37,831 nt of DNA, from contig JAJFGL010000026.1 in NCBI GenBank assembly GCA_021776135.1, positions 1-37,831 on the forward strand. The letters run 5' to 3'. The notes beneath the pieces were generated by a model that saw only the letters and a list, made by a program, of their open reading frames with translations, was not told the origin of the DNA and ran no database searches. The position numbers were made by a program, and so were the translations under genes. The stretch comes from Kiloniellaceae bacterium (lineage in GTDB: Bacteria; Pseudomonadota; Alphaproteobacteria; Kiloniellales; J153). Below are positions 25,257 through 33,345 of the stretch, piece by piece; the first letter of the stretch is position 1, and every line of letters starts with the position of its first letter.

Positions 25257-26651
25257 TCAAAGCTGTGGACGTCTTGCCGCCCAGTCATGGGTCCGCTCGT
25301 AGGCGTGGGCGACGCGCAAAACCATCGCCTCGTCGAACGGCTTGGCGGCGATTTGCAGACCGACCGGCAGGCCATCGCGATCGAAGCCACAGGGCATCGA
25401 GATCGCCGGTAAGCCGGTCAAATTGAACGGGTAAGTGAGACGCCACGAGGCCGCCAGAACGCTCTCTTGCTCGCCCGCGATCTCCAGAGTTTTCGCATCG
25501 TGTGCCCAGGCGGTCAGGGCAGTGGTCGGCGCGACGATGACGTCCACCTCTTCGAAGGCCTTGCGGAAATCCGCCATCAGCACACGGCGGAGCTGTTCAC
25601 CTTTTAGGTAATCCACGCCGGTCACGAAACGGCCGAGCTCGACCAAGCTTCTGACATCCGGCTCAAAGTGCCGCGTCTTCCCGTCACGGAGTGAAACATC
25701 GTGATAGGCGGTCGAGGACGCAAGCTCGACCGCGAAGATGGCGCCCAGGCCATATTCCAAATTCGGAATTTTGAATTCATGCACCGTCATCCCTTGGGCC
25801 GCCAAGTCGCGAATCGCCTCTTCGACGGCGTTCTCGACTTCCACTTGATTGCGGCCGAAGAAATGATTCCGGCAAACCCCAACGCGCAAGCCTTGCACCG
25901 CTTGTCCCAGTGCCTCGGTGTAATCCGGCACCGGACGATCTTGACACGATGGATCGGCAGGATCGAAGCCGGCAAGCACGTTCAGCATGAGCGCGGAATC
26001 GGCGACCGATCGGGTCAGCGGCCCGGCTACATCCAGGGACCACGTATGCGGCACGACACCCGCCCGACTTGCGCGCCCAAATGTCCCCTTCAAGCCAACA
26101 GTGCCGCAAAGACTAGCCGGTATGCGGATCGATCCCCCCGTATCGGATCCCATCCCCGCCGTGCAAAGACCGGCCATGACCGCCGCGCCTGTGCCGCCGC
26201 TGGAGCCGCCCACCACGCGTCCAACATCCCAGGGGTTGCGCGTGGGTGGCGTCACCGTGCCCCAGGCGAACTCGTGCATTCTGGTTTTGCCTGTCAGGAT
26301 CGCGCCTGCCGCGCGCAAGCGAGCGACCGCATTCGCATCCTCACGGGGGAACGAGAAGCCAGGTACTTCCGTGCCGGCCCTCGTTGGCATGTCGCCGGTC
26401 GTGTAGTTGTCCTTTATCCCCACGGGGATGCCGTGCAGGGGTCCGCGCCACCGATCATCGCGAATCTCGCGCTCGGCTTCTTGAGCGGACTTCAGCGCGT
26501 CTTCAGCTAGGTGTATGTAGCTGAGAAGGGTGCCGTCGTGCTGCTTTATTCGATCTAGGACCGATTCGGTCAAAGCAACCGGCGAGACTCGACCCGCACG
26601 TATGTCGGGTGCGAGGTCTTCTATGGTGCGGGCCCAAAGCTCGGTACTCAT
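25257..26651 (-). CDS. Amidase signature family hydrolase, copy B (GatA-like)
   Basis: Amidase of 464 residues, paralog of the gene at 21555-22952, with Lys80 (GIPVGIKDNY), Ser150 (VGGSSGGTGAAV) and Ser174 (GSDTGGSIRIPA). The start overlaps the stop of the GatC-like small protein by 4 bp (ATGA), exactly as in copy A. Shared blocks such as VCRNHFFG and SWRLTYPFNL suggest related but not necessarily identical substrates. It is inside the operon led by the Urt/Fmd-type transporter, so the imported compound or a breakdown product is its likely substrate. Confidence 0.92.
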   Translation of the reverse strand: MSTELWARTIEDLAPDIRAGRVSPVALTESVLDRIKQHDGTLLSYIHLAEDALKSAQEAEREIRDDRWRGPLHGIPVGIKDNYTTGDMPTRAGTEVPGFSFPREDANAVARLRAAGAILTGKTRMHEFAWGTVTPPTRNPWDVGRVVGGSSGGTGAAVMAGLCTAGMGSDTGGSIRIPASLCGTVGLKGTFGRASRAGVVPHTWSLDVAGPLTRSVADSALMLNVLAGFDPADPSCQDRPVPDYTEALGQAVQGLRVGVCRNHFFGRNQVEVENAVEEAIRDLAAQGMTVHEFKIPNLEYGLGAIFAVELASSTAYHDVSLRDGKTRHFEPDVRSLVELGRFVTGVDYLKGEQLRRVLMADFRKAFEEVDVIVAPTTALTAWAHDAKTLEIAGEQESVLAASWRLTYPFNLTGLPAISMPCGFDRDGLPVGLQIAAKPFDEAMVLRVAHAYERTHDWAARRPQL

Positions 26652-26854
26652 GACTTTGTCCCGTCGTAGCCATCGGTTGGATCGAATATGACCGCCGGAT
26701 GCACATCGGTCAGGTCGAGCTCCCGCAGCTTTTGAATCTCTTTGAGGATGTCCACGAAGGCGTGCAAGTTTTCATCAAGGCGTTCGGGAGTGAAGTCGAC
26801 CCCCAGGATGTCCTTGTAGGGATCCAGAGGTGGCTTCTTTGAAGAATCTGTCAT
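26648..26854 (-). CDS. GatC-like small protein, partner of the next amidase (copy B)
   Basis: 68-residue protein aligned end to end with the copy at 21352-21558. The shared core is EIQKLRELDLTDVHPAVIFD in its C-terminal half, preceded by a GVD and RL pair at 18-26. In GatC and AtzG a tail of this kind wraps over the amidase; the same may hold here. ATG 26854 has GAGG 8 bases upstream. It lies 73 bp after the DUF1028 gene, so a separate promoter for the hydrolases is possible. Confidence 0.85.
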   Translation of the reverse strand: MTDSSKKPPLDPYKDILGVDFTPERLDENLHAFVDILKEIQKLRELDLTDVHPAVIFDPTDGYDGTKS

Positions 26855-26927
26855 TGTAAGGCCTCATGAATTAGGTCCCATCGCCCTCGTTGCCAGGCTG
26901 GGAATGTGCGATTAGACCAGCGCCCGG

Positions 26928-27671
26928 TCATGGCGCGCTGCCCCCGCCGCCGGGCCGCCGCGGTGGCGGCGCCAGCAACATTTCGCTGACCGAGTCCGGT
27001 AAGCCGCCGGCCGGCTTACCGCGTTTGGGCATGCCCTCTACAAAGGGAAGCAGTTGCAGCCGCGCGATGGTCGCGATGCGGCGTAATTCGGCAACCGGTT
27101 GCGGGTGTTCATCGACTCGAAGGTCGAGCCAGGGATAGTCTTCTGTGTGGTGAACGCACAGCGCCGCCGACTGCTTGCCGCGCTTGTCGCCGCCGGCAGC
27201 GTTACCGGCCTCGAGCGCCAGCAAAAGCCGTTCGGCCAGGTCCTCCGCAGCGCTGTCCTGAAACGCCCCGGCCATGGCGGTTAAAGTCGCTTCACCGACC
27301 AGCATGTTGCCTTGAATCGCGACATCCATCGCGGTGATATGGCCGTACCAAGAGGTGCAATCCTGGCCCGACCAGGAGGCGCTGCGGCCCATAACATCGA
27401 CCATGCCGATCTGGCGAAGCTCAGCGCCTTCGTCGCTGGCCATAACCCGGTCCAGCGCATCGGGCGCCGCAACGCCCCGCTCCATCAGCCCTAAGGCCTC
27501 AATGGCCAGATAGGGGTTGACCCAGGACTGGGTCGAAACCGCGCCAACGCCCGCCTTCACATGGGGGCAGAGCGCGCCGACCGCCGGCACCGCGGTACTG
27601 ACCGCGACCCCTAGCATCCCGCTACGTGAACAGCGGCCGACGATCGAGAAGGTGTTCAAGTGCAGAGTCAT
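26928..27671 (-). CDS. DUF1028 family protein (Ntn-hydrolase-like)
   Basis: Protein of 247 residues matching the DUF1028 family: NTFSIVGRCSRSGMLGVAVS (6-25), GVGAVSTQSWVNPYL, ELRQIGMVDVMGR, IQGNMLVG and the LDLRVDEHPQPVAELRRI segment. The family has an Ntn-hydrolase-like fold and no established general activity, though it is often found near peptide or amide hydrolases. No signal peptide is visible. The C-terminus ends in a proline/glycine-rich tail (APPPRRPGGGGSAP). It lies 17 bp after the transporter ATPase gene and before the amidase module, so a hydrolytic or accessory role in the amide pathway is reasonable inference. Confidence 0.88.
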   Translation of the reverse strand: MTLHLNTFSIVGRCSRSGMLGVAVSTAVPAVGALCPHVKAGVGAVSTQSWVNPYLAIEALGLMERGVAAPDALDRVMASDEGAELRQIGMVDVMGRSASWSGQDCTSWYGHITAMDVAIQGNMLVGEATLTAMAGAFQDSAAEDLAERLLLALEAGNAAGGDKRGKQSAALCVHHTEDYPWLDLRVDEHPQPVAELRRIATIARLQLLPFVEGMPKRGKPAGGLPDSVSEMLLAPPPRRPGGGGSAP

Positions 27672-27688
27672 GGGCTGTCGCTCCCGCG

Positions 27689-28402
27689 TCAGACCGATAA
27701 GTGATTAGCAATACGTTCAGCGGCATTCTTCGTGTCGCTACTGCCTTCGTCGTCGATCTCACCCAGTTTCACGACCGCCCAGCGGTCAGCGACCTCTAAC
27801 GCGAAGCGGACGTTCTGCTCGACCAGAAGCATGGCCACGCCGGTCCGCCCGCGCTCCGCCAACAGCGCTTTGGCGAGCCGTTCGATGATCGAGGGCTGCA
27901 GGCCTTCGGTGATCTCGTCGACCAACATGAGCTTGGGACGGGCCATCAGGGCGCGCGCGATCAGCAACATCTTCTGCTCGCCGCCCGAGAGTGTCCCGGC
28001 GCGCTGGCTAAGCCTTTCCTTGAGGAAAGGAAACACCTCGCCCACCCGTTCCAGTTCCTCATCGAACCACTTCGCTTCGGGCTGGCCGATGCTCAGGTTG
28101 TCGCCCACACTCAGGTCCTGAAAGATGGCCTGCTCCTGCGGTGTGTAGGCAATAGCCTGGCGCGCGATGCGGTGCGGCGGGAATTTGGTGACGTCGCCCC
28201 CGTGCAACAGAACCTTCCCCTCACGCGCGGGCAGAAAGCCCATCACGGTCTTAAGCAGCGTGCTCTTACCCATACCGTTCTTGCCAAGCAGCGCGACGAT
28301 CTCGCCCGGCGCCACGGTGACGTTGATGCCGCGCACCACGATCGCCTCGCCATAGCCGCTAGTTAGCCCGCTGATCGCCAGGGCGGCCGCTTCGCCGCTC
28401 AT
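27689..28402 (-). CDS. livF: ABC transporter ATPase, LivF/UrtE type
   Basis: ATPase of 237 residues with Walker A GKNGMGKST, signature LSGGEQKMLLIARAL and Walker B LMLVDEITEGLQPSII. The EGLQPSII continuation is typical of UrtE/LivF of the hydrophobic amino acid/amide uptake family. The usual DEPTEG is DEITEG here, which leaves the catalytic Glu intact. The start overlaps the stop of the permease-ATPase fusion (ATGA). Confidence 0.93.
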   Translation of the reverse strand: MSGEAAALAISGLTSGYGEAIVVRGINVTVAPGEIVALLGKNGMGKSTLLKTVMGFLPAREGKVLLHGGDVTKFPPHRIARQAIAYTPQEQAIFQDLSVGDNLSIGQPEAKWFDEELERVGEVFPFLKERLSQRAGTLSGGEQKMLLIARALMARPKLMLVDEITEGLQPSIIERLAKALLAERGRTGVAMLLVEQNVRFALEVADRWAVVKLGEIDDEGSSDTKNAAERIANHLSV

Positions 28403-30225
28403 GGTCCATCGCCTTTGAGGTTCAGCGCCGTGCCGGCATAGATCTCGCGAACCAGTTCGGAATCGACGACCTCTTCCACGGAGCCGTCCAGCAGGATTTT
28501 TCCTTGATGCAATACGATCACCCGCGAGCTGATTTCGCGGACGAAGTCAAGGTCGTGCTCGACCAGCAGAATGCTCAGACGCTCACGCTCGGTCAGGGAG
28601 GTCAGGATCGCGCCGATCCGCTCGCGTTCGACTCGGGTCAGGCCCGCGGTCGGCTCGTCGAGAAGTACGATACGCGGCTCCAAGGCCAGCACCATGGCGA
28701 GCTCAAGGGCCTGTTTCTGGCCATGCGCCAAATGGCGGGCCTCGGTGTCGAGGCTCTGCGCGAGGCCGGTTTCCTCAACGATGCGCAACGCCGCTTCGGG
28801 CAAGCCGAGTGTGGTGTCGCTGGTCCAGATCGACGGCGGTGCCATGCGGTAACGAGCGACGCGCAAACACTCCCCAACCGTCAGTGTGGCAAAAACGTTG
28901 GCGGTCTGGAACTTGCGCCCGATGCCGAGCGCGACGCAGCGTTCCGGCGGCCAGCGGCCCAGGTCCTTACCGAAGATCGTGATGTCACCACCGGAGCGTT
29001 CATAACCATCGGCCAGACAACGGATCAAGGTCGTCTTGCCGGCGCCGTTAGGACCAACCAGGCTAAGGAGTTCACCTTCCTTCGCTTCGAAATCGATACC
29101 CTGGAGGACCTGTAAGCTGCCGAAATGCCGGTGCACCCCGCGAACCGTGAGCGGCTGCTCCTTACCGTGCACGACCCCGCGGGCGGGGGCAGGTTCGAGC
29201 TTCGGCGCCTCGGCCTTGCGGCGCGCGCCCGGAACGAAGCGCCGCCAAATCTTGGTCACCTCTGGCATCAAACCCTGTGGCAATGCCACGATGACCACAA
29301 CGAAGAGAATGCCGACCAAAAGTTTCCAATAGAACGGTAGGCTGCCGGAGAGGTAGGAGCTGGTTACATCGATGAGAATCGCGCCGATCACAGGACCGAT
29401 CAAGGTACCGCGACCGCCAAGCGCAACCCAAATCAATAATTCGGTGCCGAGCAGGAAGCCGGCCAACTCCGGCGCGACGACGTTGGTGAAGGCGGCGTAA
29501 CCGAAGCCTGCGATCGCGCCGATTGCGCCGGAGGCGACCAAAAGCAGAATCTTGATCCGCGATACCGGGATGCCGAGGTAAGCACAGCGGTTCTCGTTCT
29601 CCCGGATCGCGACCAGAACCCGGCCCATATCGCTGTGCACGAACAGCCAAGCCAAAGCCGTGACCACAACCAGAAAGGCGCCGGCGATCCAGAACCAGGT
29701 CTCTAGCGGCCAGTAGTAGGTGGGAAACCCGGAAAGCCCGCTGCTGGAACCAGTCGTGCGGCCGCCGGCGTAGATGATCTGTGTCACGACGATGGTTAGT
29801 GCCAGCGTGACGATGGAACCGTAGAGCGGCGAGGCGCCGTGATAAAACGCGAGCCAGCCGACCAGCGCGGCCACCGCCATTGCGGTCAGAATCCCGAGCG
29901 CCAGCGCGAGTATAGCCCAGCCGGCACCAAATCCCCAATGGGTGAACACCAAAGCGCAGGCATAGGCTCCGATTCCGAAGAAGGCGGATTGCCCAAAGGT
30001 GAGGATGCCGGTGTAGCCCCACAGCAGATCGACGGTCAAAGCAAGAGCCGCCAGCAGCAGCGCGCGGATCAGAATGTTGATCGTGTAGATGTCCAGGAAG
30101 AACGGCGCCACGCCAAGAACCACAAGCGCGGCTACGCTGACTTTGAGCACGTTTGCCAGATCGGAGCGCCGGCGCGCCGCGGTGCGCCGCCCCTTGGCTG
30201 GGCCGTTCTGCACCTGCTCAACCAC
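28399..30225 (-). CDS. Fused ABC permease-ATPase (LivM-LivG / UrtC-UrtD type)
   Basis: A single 608-residue chain. Residues 1-330 form a LivM-type permease with about ten helices (LLWGYTGILTFGQSAFFGIG at 68-87; REN at 208-210). After a linker rich in Arg, Ala and Pro (331-355) comes a LivG/UrtD-type ATPase with Walker A GPNGAGKTT at 391-399 and Walker B IVLLDEPTAGL. The signature is LAHGQKQALELAM, close to the LSHGQKQ form of urea-transporter UrtD and unlike LSGGQ. The frame is open throughout, so this is a true fusion. The start is GTG at 30225, overlapping livH by 8 bp. Confidence 0.93.
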   Translation of the reverse strand: MVEQVQNGPAKGRRTAARRRSDLANVLKVSVAALVVLGVAPFFLDIYTINILIRALLLAALALTVDLLWGYTGILTFGQSAFFGIGAYACALVFTHWGFGAGWAILALALGILTAMAVAALVGWLAFYHGASPLYGSIVTLALTIVVTQIIYAGGRTTGSSSGLSGFPTYYWPLETWFWIAGAFLVVVTALAWLFVHSDMGRVLVAIRENENRCAYLGIPVSRIKILLLVASGAIGAIAGFGYAAFTNVVAPELAGFLLGTELLIWVALGGRGTLIGPVIGAILIDVTSSYLSGSLPFYWKLLVGILFVVVIVALPQGLMPEVTKIWRRFVPGARRKAEAPKLEPAPARGVVHGKEQPLTVRGVHRHFGSLQVLQGIDFEAKEGELLSLVGPNGAGKTTLIRCLADGYERSGGDITIFGKDLGRWPPERCVALGIGRKFQTANVFATLTVGECLRVARYRMAPPSIWTSDTTLGLPEAALRIVEETGLAQSLDTEARHLAHGQKQALELAMVLALEPRIVLLDEPTAGLTRVERERIGAILTSLTERERLSILLVEHDLDFVREISSRVIVLHQGKILLDGSVEEVVDSELVREIYAGTALNLKGDGP

Positions 30226-31054
30226 TGAATAGCCCCTGCGGACGGATGCGAAGGATCACCGCGGCCAGCACCACGATGGTCAGGCCGCCGAGGATCGCGC
30301 TGACATAGGTGCTGACCACGACCTGGGCGCCGCCGAGAATCAACGAGGCCACAATCAGGCTAGGTATGGAGATACCCGAGACCAGAACCAGCATGAAGGA
30401 GTTGATCAGCCAAGGCAGGCCGAGGTTCGGGTCAACTGAGATGAGCGGCGTGATCAAGGCGCCCGCCATGCTGGCGAGCGCCGCGCCGAGACCGAACGTA
30501 ATCAGGCGGACCCGGGTACTATCGATGCCTAGGCCGCGCGCCAGATCCTCGTTCATGATTACCGCGCGCGCGTTCAGCCCGAATCGCGTGAAGTAGAACA
30601 GCGCCGTGAGCGCCACCGCCAAAAGCGCGGCCAGGGCGACCAAGATAAGCCGGTAGGTCGAGTAGGAATAGCCGAGAAACTCGATCGCGCCCGAGATCGG
30701 GCTTTGCACGAACTGAACCTGGCGCCCGAAGACGATGGTGATGACCTGGCCGATGATAATACCCAGGCCCCAGGTCGCCAGGATGGCATCCAAGGGTCGG
30801 GCATAAAGTGGCCGGACGATCACGCGCTCGACGATTAGCCCAAGTATGAACCCGACCAAGGCGGCGAAAGGAATCGCCAACCAGGGATTCCAGCCCAGCT
30901 GCGTGGTGGCGAAGGCGGCGTAGCCGCCGATGGTTAGAAAGGCGCCATGGGCGAAGTTGATCAACTTCATGACGCCCAGGATGATCATCAGGCCGCTCGC
31001 GACCGCGAAGAGAATCGCCGCCGTGGTTACGATATCGAGGAGCAGAACGCCCAA
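30218..31054 (-). CDS. livH: ABC transporter permease, LivH/UrtB type
   Basis: Inner-membrane permease of 278 residues with about eight helices and the family segments MKLINFAHGAFLTIGGYAAF (28-47) and an Arg-rich REVIVRPLYARPLD-like loop (here ERVIVRPLYARPLDAI). The start is TTG at 31054, with GGGGGA about 9 bases upstream; an in-frame TAA just before rules out a longer start. Pairs with the permease half of the downstream fusion. Confidence 0.92.
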   Translation of the reverse strand: MGVLLLDIVTTAAILFAVASGLMIILGVMKLINFAHGAFLTIGGYAAFATTQLGWNPWLAIPFAALVGFILGLIVERVIVRPLYARPLDAILATWGLGIIIGQVITIVFGRQVQFVQSPISGAIEFLGYSYSTYRLILVALAALLAVALTALFYFTRFGLNARAVIMNEDLARGLGIDSTRVRLITFGLGAALASMAGALITPLISVDPNLGLPWLINSFMLVLVSGISIPSLIVASLILGGAQVVVSTYVSAILGGLTIVVLAAVILRIRPQGLFSG

Positions 31055-31145
31055 GATCCCAGATCCCCCGGCTTATTTGGCGCGAAAAATTCGGCCGGCC
31101 GCGCCATCATTCGACAACGAGACCGGCCGCAGACACATCCGGATA

Positions 31146-32312
31146 TTACAAATTAGGACATTGCTCGCCCGGATCGACGTCTTTGAAGGTGCTTATCAAC
31201 TTGATGCCCCCGTCGGCCTGGACTTGCGCCAGATACATGGTCAGCGGTGCATGGCGCTGCTTGTTCATCTGGATCCTGCCGCGCGGCCCCTGGAAGGAGA
31301 CATCATCGAGCGCGTCTATGACTGCTTGAGGATCGGTCGTGCCGGCCTTCTCAACTGCCAGCTTGTACAGATAGACACCCTCGTATTGCGGCACTGAAAG
31401 GTCGTTCGGCGTCTTCAGCTTGTCGCCGAAGTGGGCCTTCATATTTTTCAGGTACGCCTGATTCTCCGCACTTGGGATATCGGTGATGTACGATGCCGAA
31501 ATGTAGATGCCCGCAGCATCGGCACCCATATTCCGGGCCGTGCCTTCGTCGACCGCGAGGTTGCCGTAGGGAATATCGATGCCCGCCGCGCGCAGCTGCT
31601 TGGTAAGCGTCACGTTCGGCGCGCCACCGGCGGTCGAGGTGATCAGGGCATCGGCACCGGAGGACTTCAACTTGCTGATGATCGGCGTCCAGTCGGTGCC
31701 ATCCATGGGCAGGTATTCGTCGCCCAGAACCTTGCCGCCCTTTTCGGCGATGTAATCGGCAGTAAACTCGAGCATGCCGCGGCCGAAGGCGTAGTCGCTG
31801 CCGATCAAGAAGAAGGTCTTGGCGTCCTTGGTGGTCATGAAATGATCGACGATTGGCGCGACTTGCTGGTCCGGCACCCATGCGTTGACATAAAGCCATG
31901 GGCTGCAAGACCGGCCCTCATAGAACGAGGTGTAGATGAAGGGCACGCGACCGCGATTGACGATCGGCAGGCCGGCGTTGCGCGCCGCGCTCGTCTCCAT
32001 GGAGATGAGCACATCCACCTTCTTTTGGAAAACCAACGAATCGAAAGCTTTCTGCGCGCCCTGCGCACCGCTGCCGTCGTCCGCGACAATATACTCGAGC
32101 TGGCGGCCTAAAATCCCGCCGGCGGCATTGATTTCTGCGACCGCCAGTTCACCGGATTGGACCACAGAGGGCGCAACGACGCTGTTAGCGCCGCTTAACC
32201 CGACCGGGACACCGATCTTGATAGTCTCGGCGGCAGAAGCGCCACCGCCTAGGCCGAGAACTGCCGCGACCGCAAGCGAGCCCGCCCAGCTACCTAACAG
32301 TTTTTTCGCCAT
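31146..32312 (-). CDS. ABC transporter substrate-binding protein, amide/urea (AmiC/UrtA/FmdD) type
   Basis: Periplasmic type I binding protein of 388 residues with a signal peptide of about 28 residues ending SAAE. The mature protein starts IKIGVPVGLSGANSVVAPS and has YTSFYEGRSCSPWLY (around 127-141) and IGSDYAFGRGM, features of the Peripla_BP_5/6 group that binds short amides, urea or branched amino acids. Operon order (binding protein, LivH, fused LivM-LivG, LivF) matches urt and fmd clusters. ATG 32312 follows AGGAGAGGA at 7 bases. A 91-bp gap to livH has no clear terminator. Confidence 0.9.
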   Translation of the reverse strand: MAKKLLGSWAGSLAVAAVLGLGGGASAAETIKIGVPVGLSGANSVVAPSVVQSGELAVAEINAAGGILGRQLEYIVADDGSGAQGAQKAFDSLVFQKKVDVLISMETSAARNAGLPIVNRGRVPFIYTSFYEGRSCSPWLYVNAWVPDQQVAPIVDHFMTTKDAKTFFLIGSDYAFGRGMLEFTADYIAEKGGKVLGDEYLPMDGTDWTPIISKLKSSGADALITSTAGGAPNVTLTKQLRAAGIDIPYGNLAVDEGTARNMGADAAGIYISASYITDIPSAENQAYLKNMKAHFGDKLKTPNDLSVPQYEGVYLYKLAVEKAGTTDPQAVIDALDDVSFQGPRGRIQMNKQRHAPLTMYLAQVQADGGIKLISTFKDVDPGEQCPNL

Positions 32313-32523
32313 GGTATTCCTCTCCTGTTTAAGAGTTCAACGATTGCGCCAAGTCACGGCGCTGGAATGAGATTTTCTTCTACCGCCGCCAAAGTGGCGC
32401 CAGTAAAGCGTTTGCGGAACGCGACGAACCGCACAATCCATAAATTCCTGATTGCCCATGTTTTCACGGGTTTCCTTCCTCCCCCGGCTGGTGGCTTCTC
32501 TTGGCGCCAGTCCGGATAGTTTA

Positions 32524-32552
32524 TTTTTTCAGCGGTGTGAACATTTGTCAAG
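32524..32552 (-). promoter_or_regulatory. Candidate sigma-70 promoter for the amide transporter operon
   Basis: On the minus strand a consensus TTGACA (32552-32547) is followed after 17 bp by AAAAAT (32529-32524). The predicted transcript would have a leader of about 200 bases before the binding-protein ATG. The -35 is overlapped by a palindrome, as expected of a repressed promoter. Confidence 0.45.
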
Positions 32553-32561
32553 TCACTTGAT
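32549..32561. promoter_or_regulatory. 13-bp palindrome, candidate operator
   Basis: TCAAGTCACTTGA has perfect 6-bp arms around one base and overlaps the -35 hexamer of the transporter promoter. A looser dyad, GAGT(6)ACTC, follows at 32566-32579. The neighbouring XRE-cupin protein is the natural candidate to bind it. Confidence 0.45.
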
Positions 32562-32706
32562 TTTGAGTAAGATCACTCGAATGACAGGCATGTGATGTAA
32601 ACTGACTCCTACCCGCTATTGGCCATTTTAGTTGTGATGGATGGGGAATTGGCCGATTGAAGGGCTGGCTGGGACCGCAGATGAGCCTGGGAGAACTTGG
32701 AGTGAC

Positions 32707-33279
32707 ATGACGGGATTGGAAGTCCACGAGCTGGGCGTGAAGTTGCGACACGCCAGGAAACTCAAGCGAATGCGACTGAAAGACGTCGCCTCCAAGGTCG
32801 GCTGCTCGGAAAGCCTGTTATCGAAAATCGAATGCGATAAGGCGATGCCCTCGCTGCGTACCCTGCATCGCATCGTTAGCGTTCTTGACACCTCGGTCGC
32901 CTCCCTATTCGGCGATCCCGCGGCTGAGAACGTTACGCTGTACCGGAGCGGCGAACGGCCGGTGATCGTCATCGATGCACCGGATAGTCCGGACCCCATT
33001 GGTCTTGAGCGCATGACCCCCTACGTCGAGGGGCAGTCCCTGGAAGGCAATGTCCATGTGGTCGGTCCCGGGGCGAGCAGCGGCGGTGAGATCAGTCATA
33101 TCGGTGAGGAAGTCGGCTATGTTCTTGAGGGCGAATTTGAACTGACCGTCGGCGGAAGGACCCACCACCTCAAGGCTGGAGATTCGTTCTTCTTCCGTTC
33201 GGAGTTGCCGCACAGCTACTGCAATCCCGGTGAGGTCTCGGCGCGCGTTATCTGGGTAAATACCCCGCCGACCTTCTAG
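32707..33279 (+). CDS. XRE-family regulator with C-terminal cupin domain
   Basis: Regulator of 190 residues: an HTH_XRE domain at about 10-65 (LRHARKLKRMRLKDVASKVG, SESLLSKIE) and a cupin_2 barrel at about 110-185 (GEEVGYVLEGEFELTVGG, GDSFFFRSELPHSY). This PuuR-like architecture senses small metabolites such as amines and amino acids through the cupin. ATG 32707 was chosen since GGAG stands 6 bases upstream and the preceding frame residues are not family-like. It is divergent from the transporter operon and upstream of the oxygenase genes, so it may control both. Confidence 0.92.
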   Translation: MTGLEVHELGVKLRHARKLKRMRLKDVASKVGCSESLLSKIECDKAMPSLRTLHRIVSVLDTSVASLFGDPAAENVTLYRSGERPVIVIDAPDSPDPIGLERMTPYVEGQSLEGNVHVVGPGASSGGEISHIGEEVGYVLEGEFELTVGGRTHHLKAGDSFFFRSELPHSYCNPGEVSARVIWVNTPPTF

Positions 33280-33345
33280 CCGGTACTGTCATCCATGGGC
33301 GAATATGGATACCTACCCGTTTGCATCGATTGACCTTGGACCGCC

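Larger units (their letters stand above)
32313..32706. other. 394-bp divergent regulatory region
   Basis: No gene; it separates the transporter operon (minus) from the XRE-cupin regulator (plus). It holds a candidate promoter for the transporter, a 13-bp palindrome over its -35 and a repeated TGGCGCCAGT at 32395-32404 and 32502-32511. A short frame before the regulator ATG can be read, but it lacks family similarity. Confidence 0.6.

Noticed and set aside
21555-26651. Idea that the GatC-like/amidase pairs are a tRNA amidotransferase (GatCAB)
   Set aside because: No GatB-like gene is present, the pairs are duplicated inside a catabolic block, and the amidases lie with transporter and hydrolase genes.
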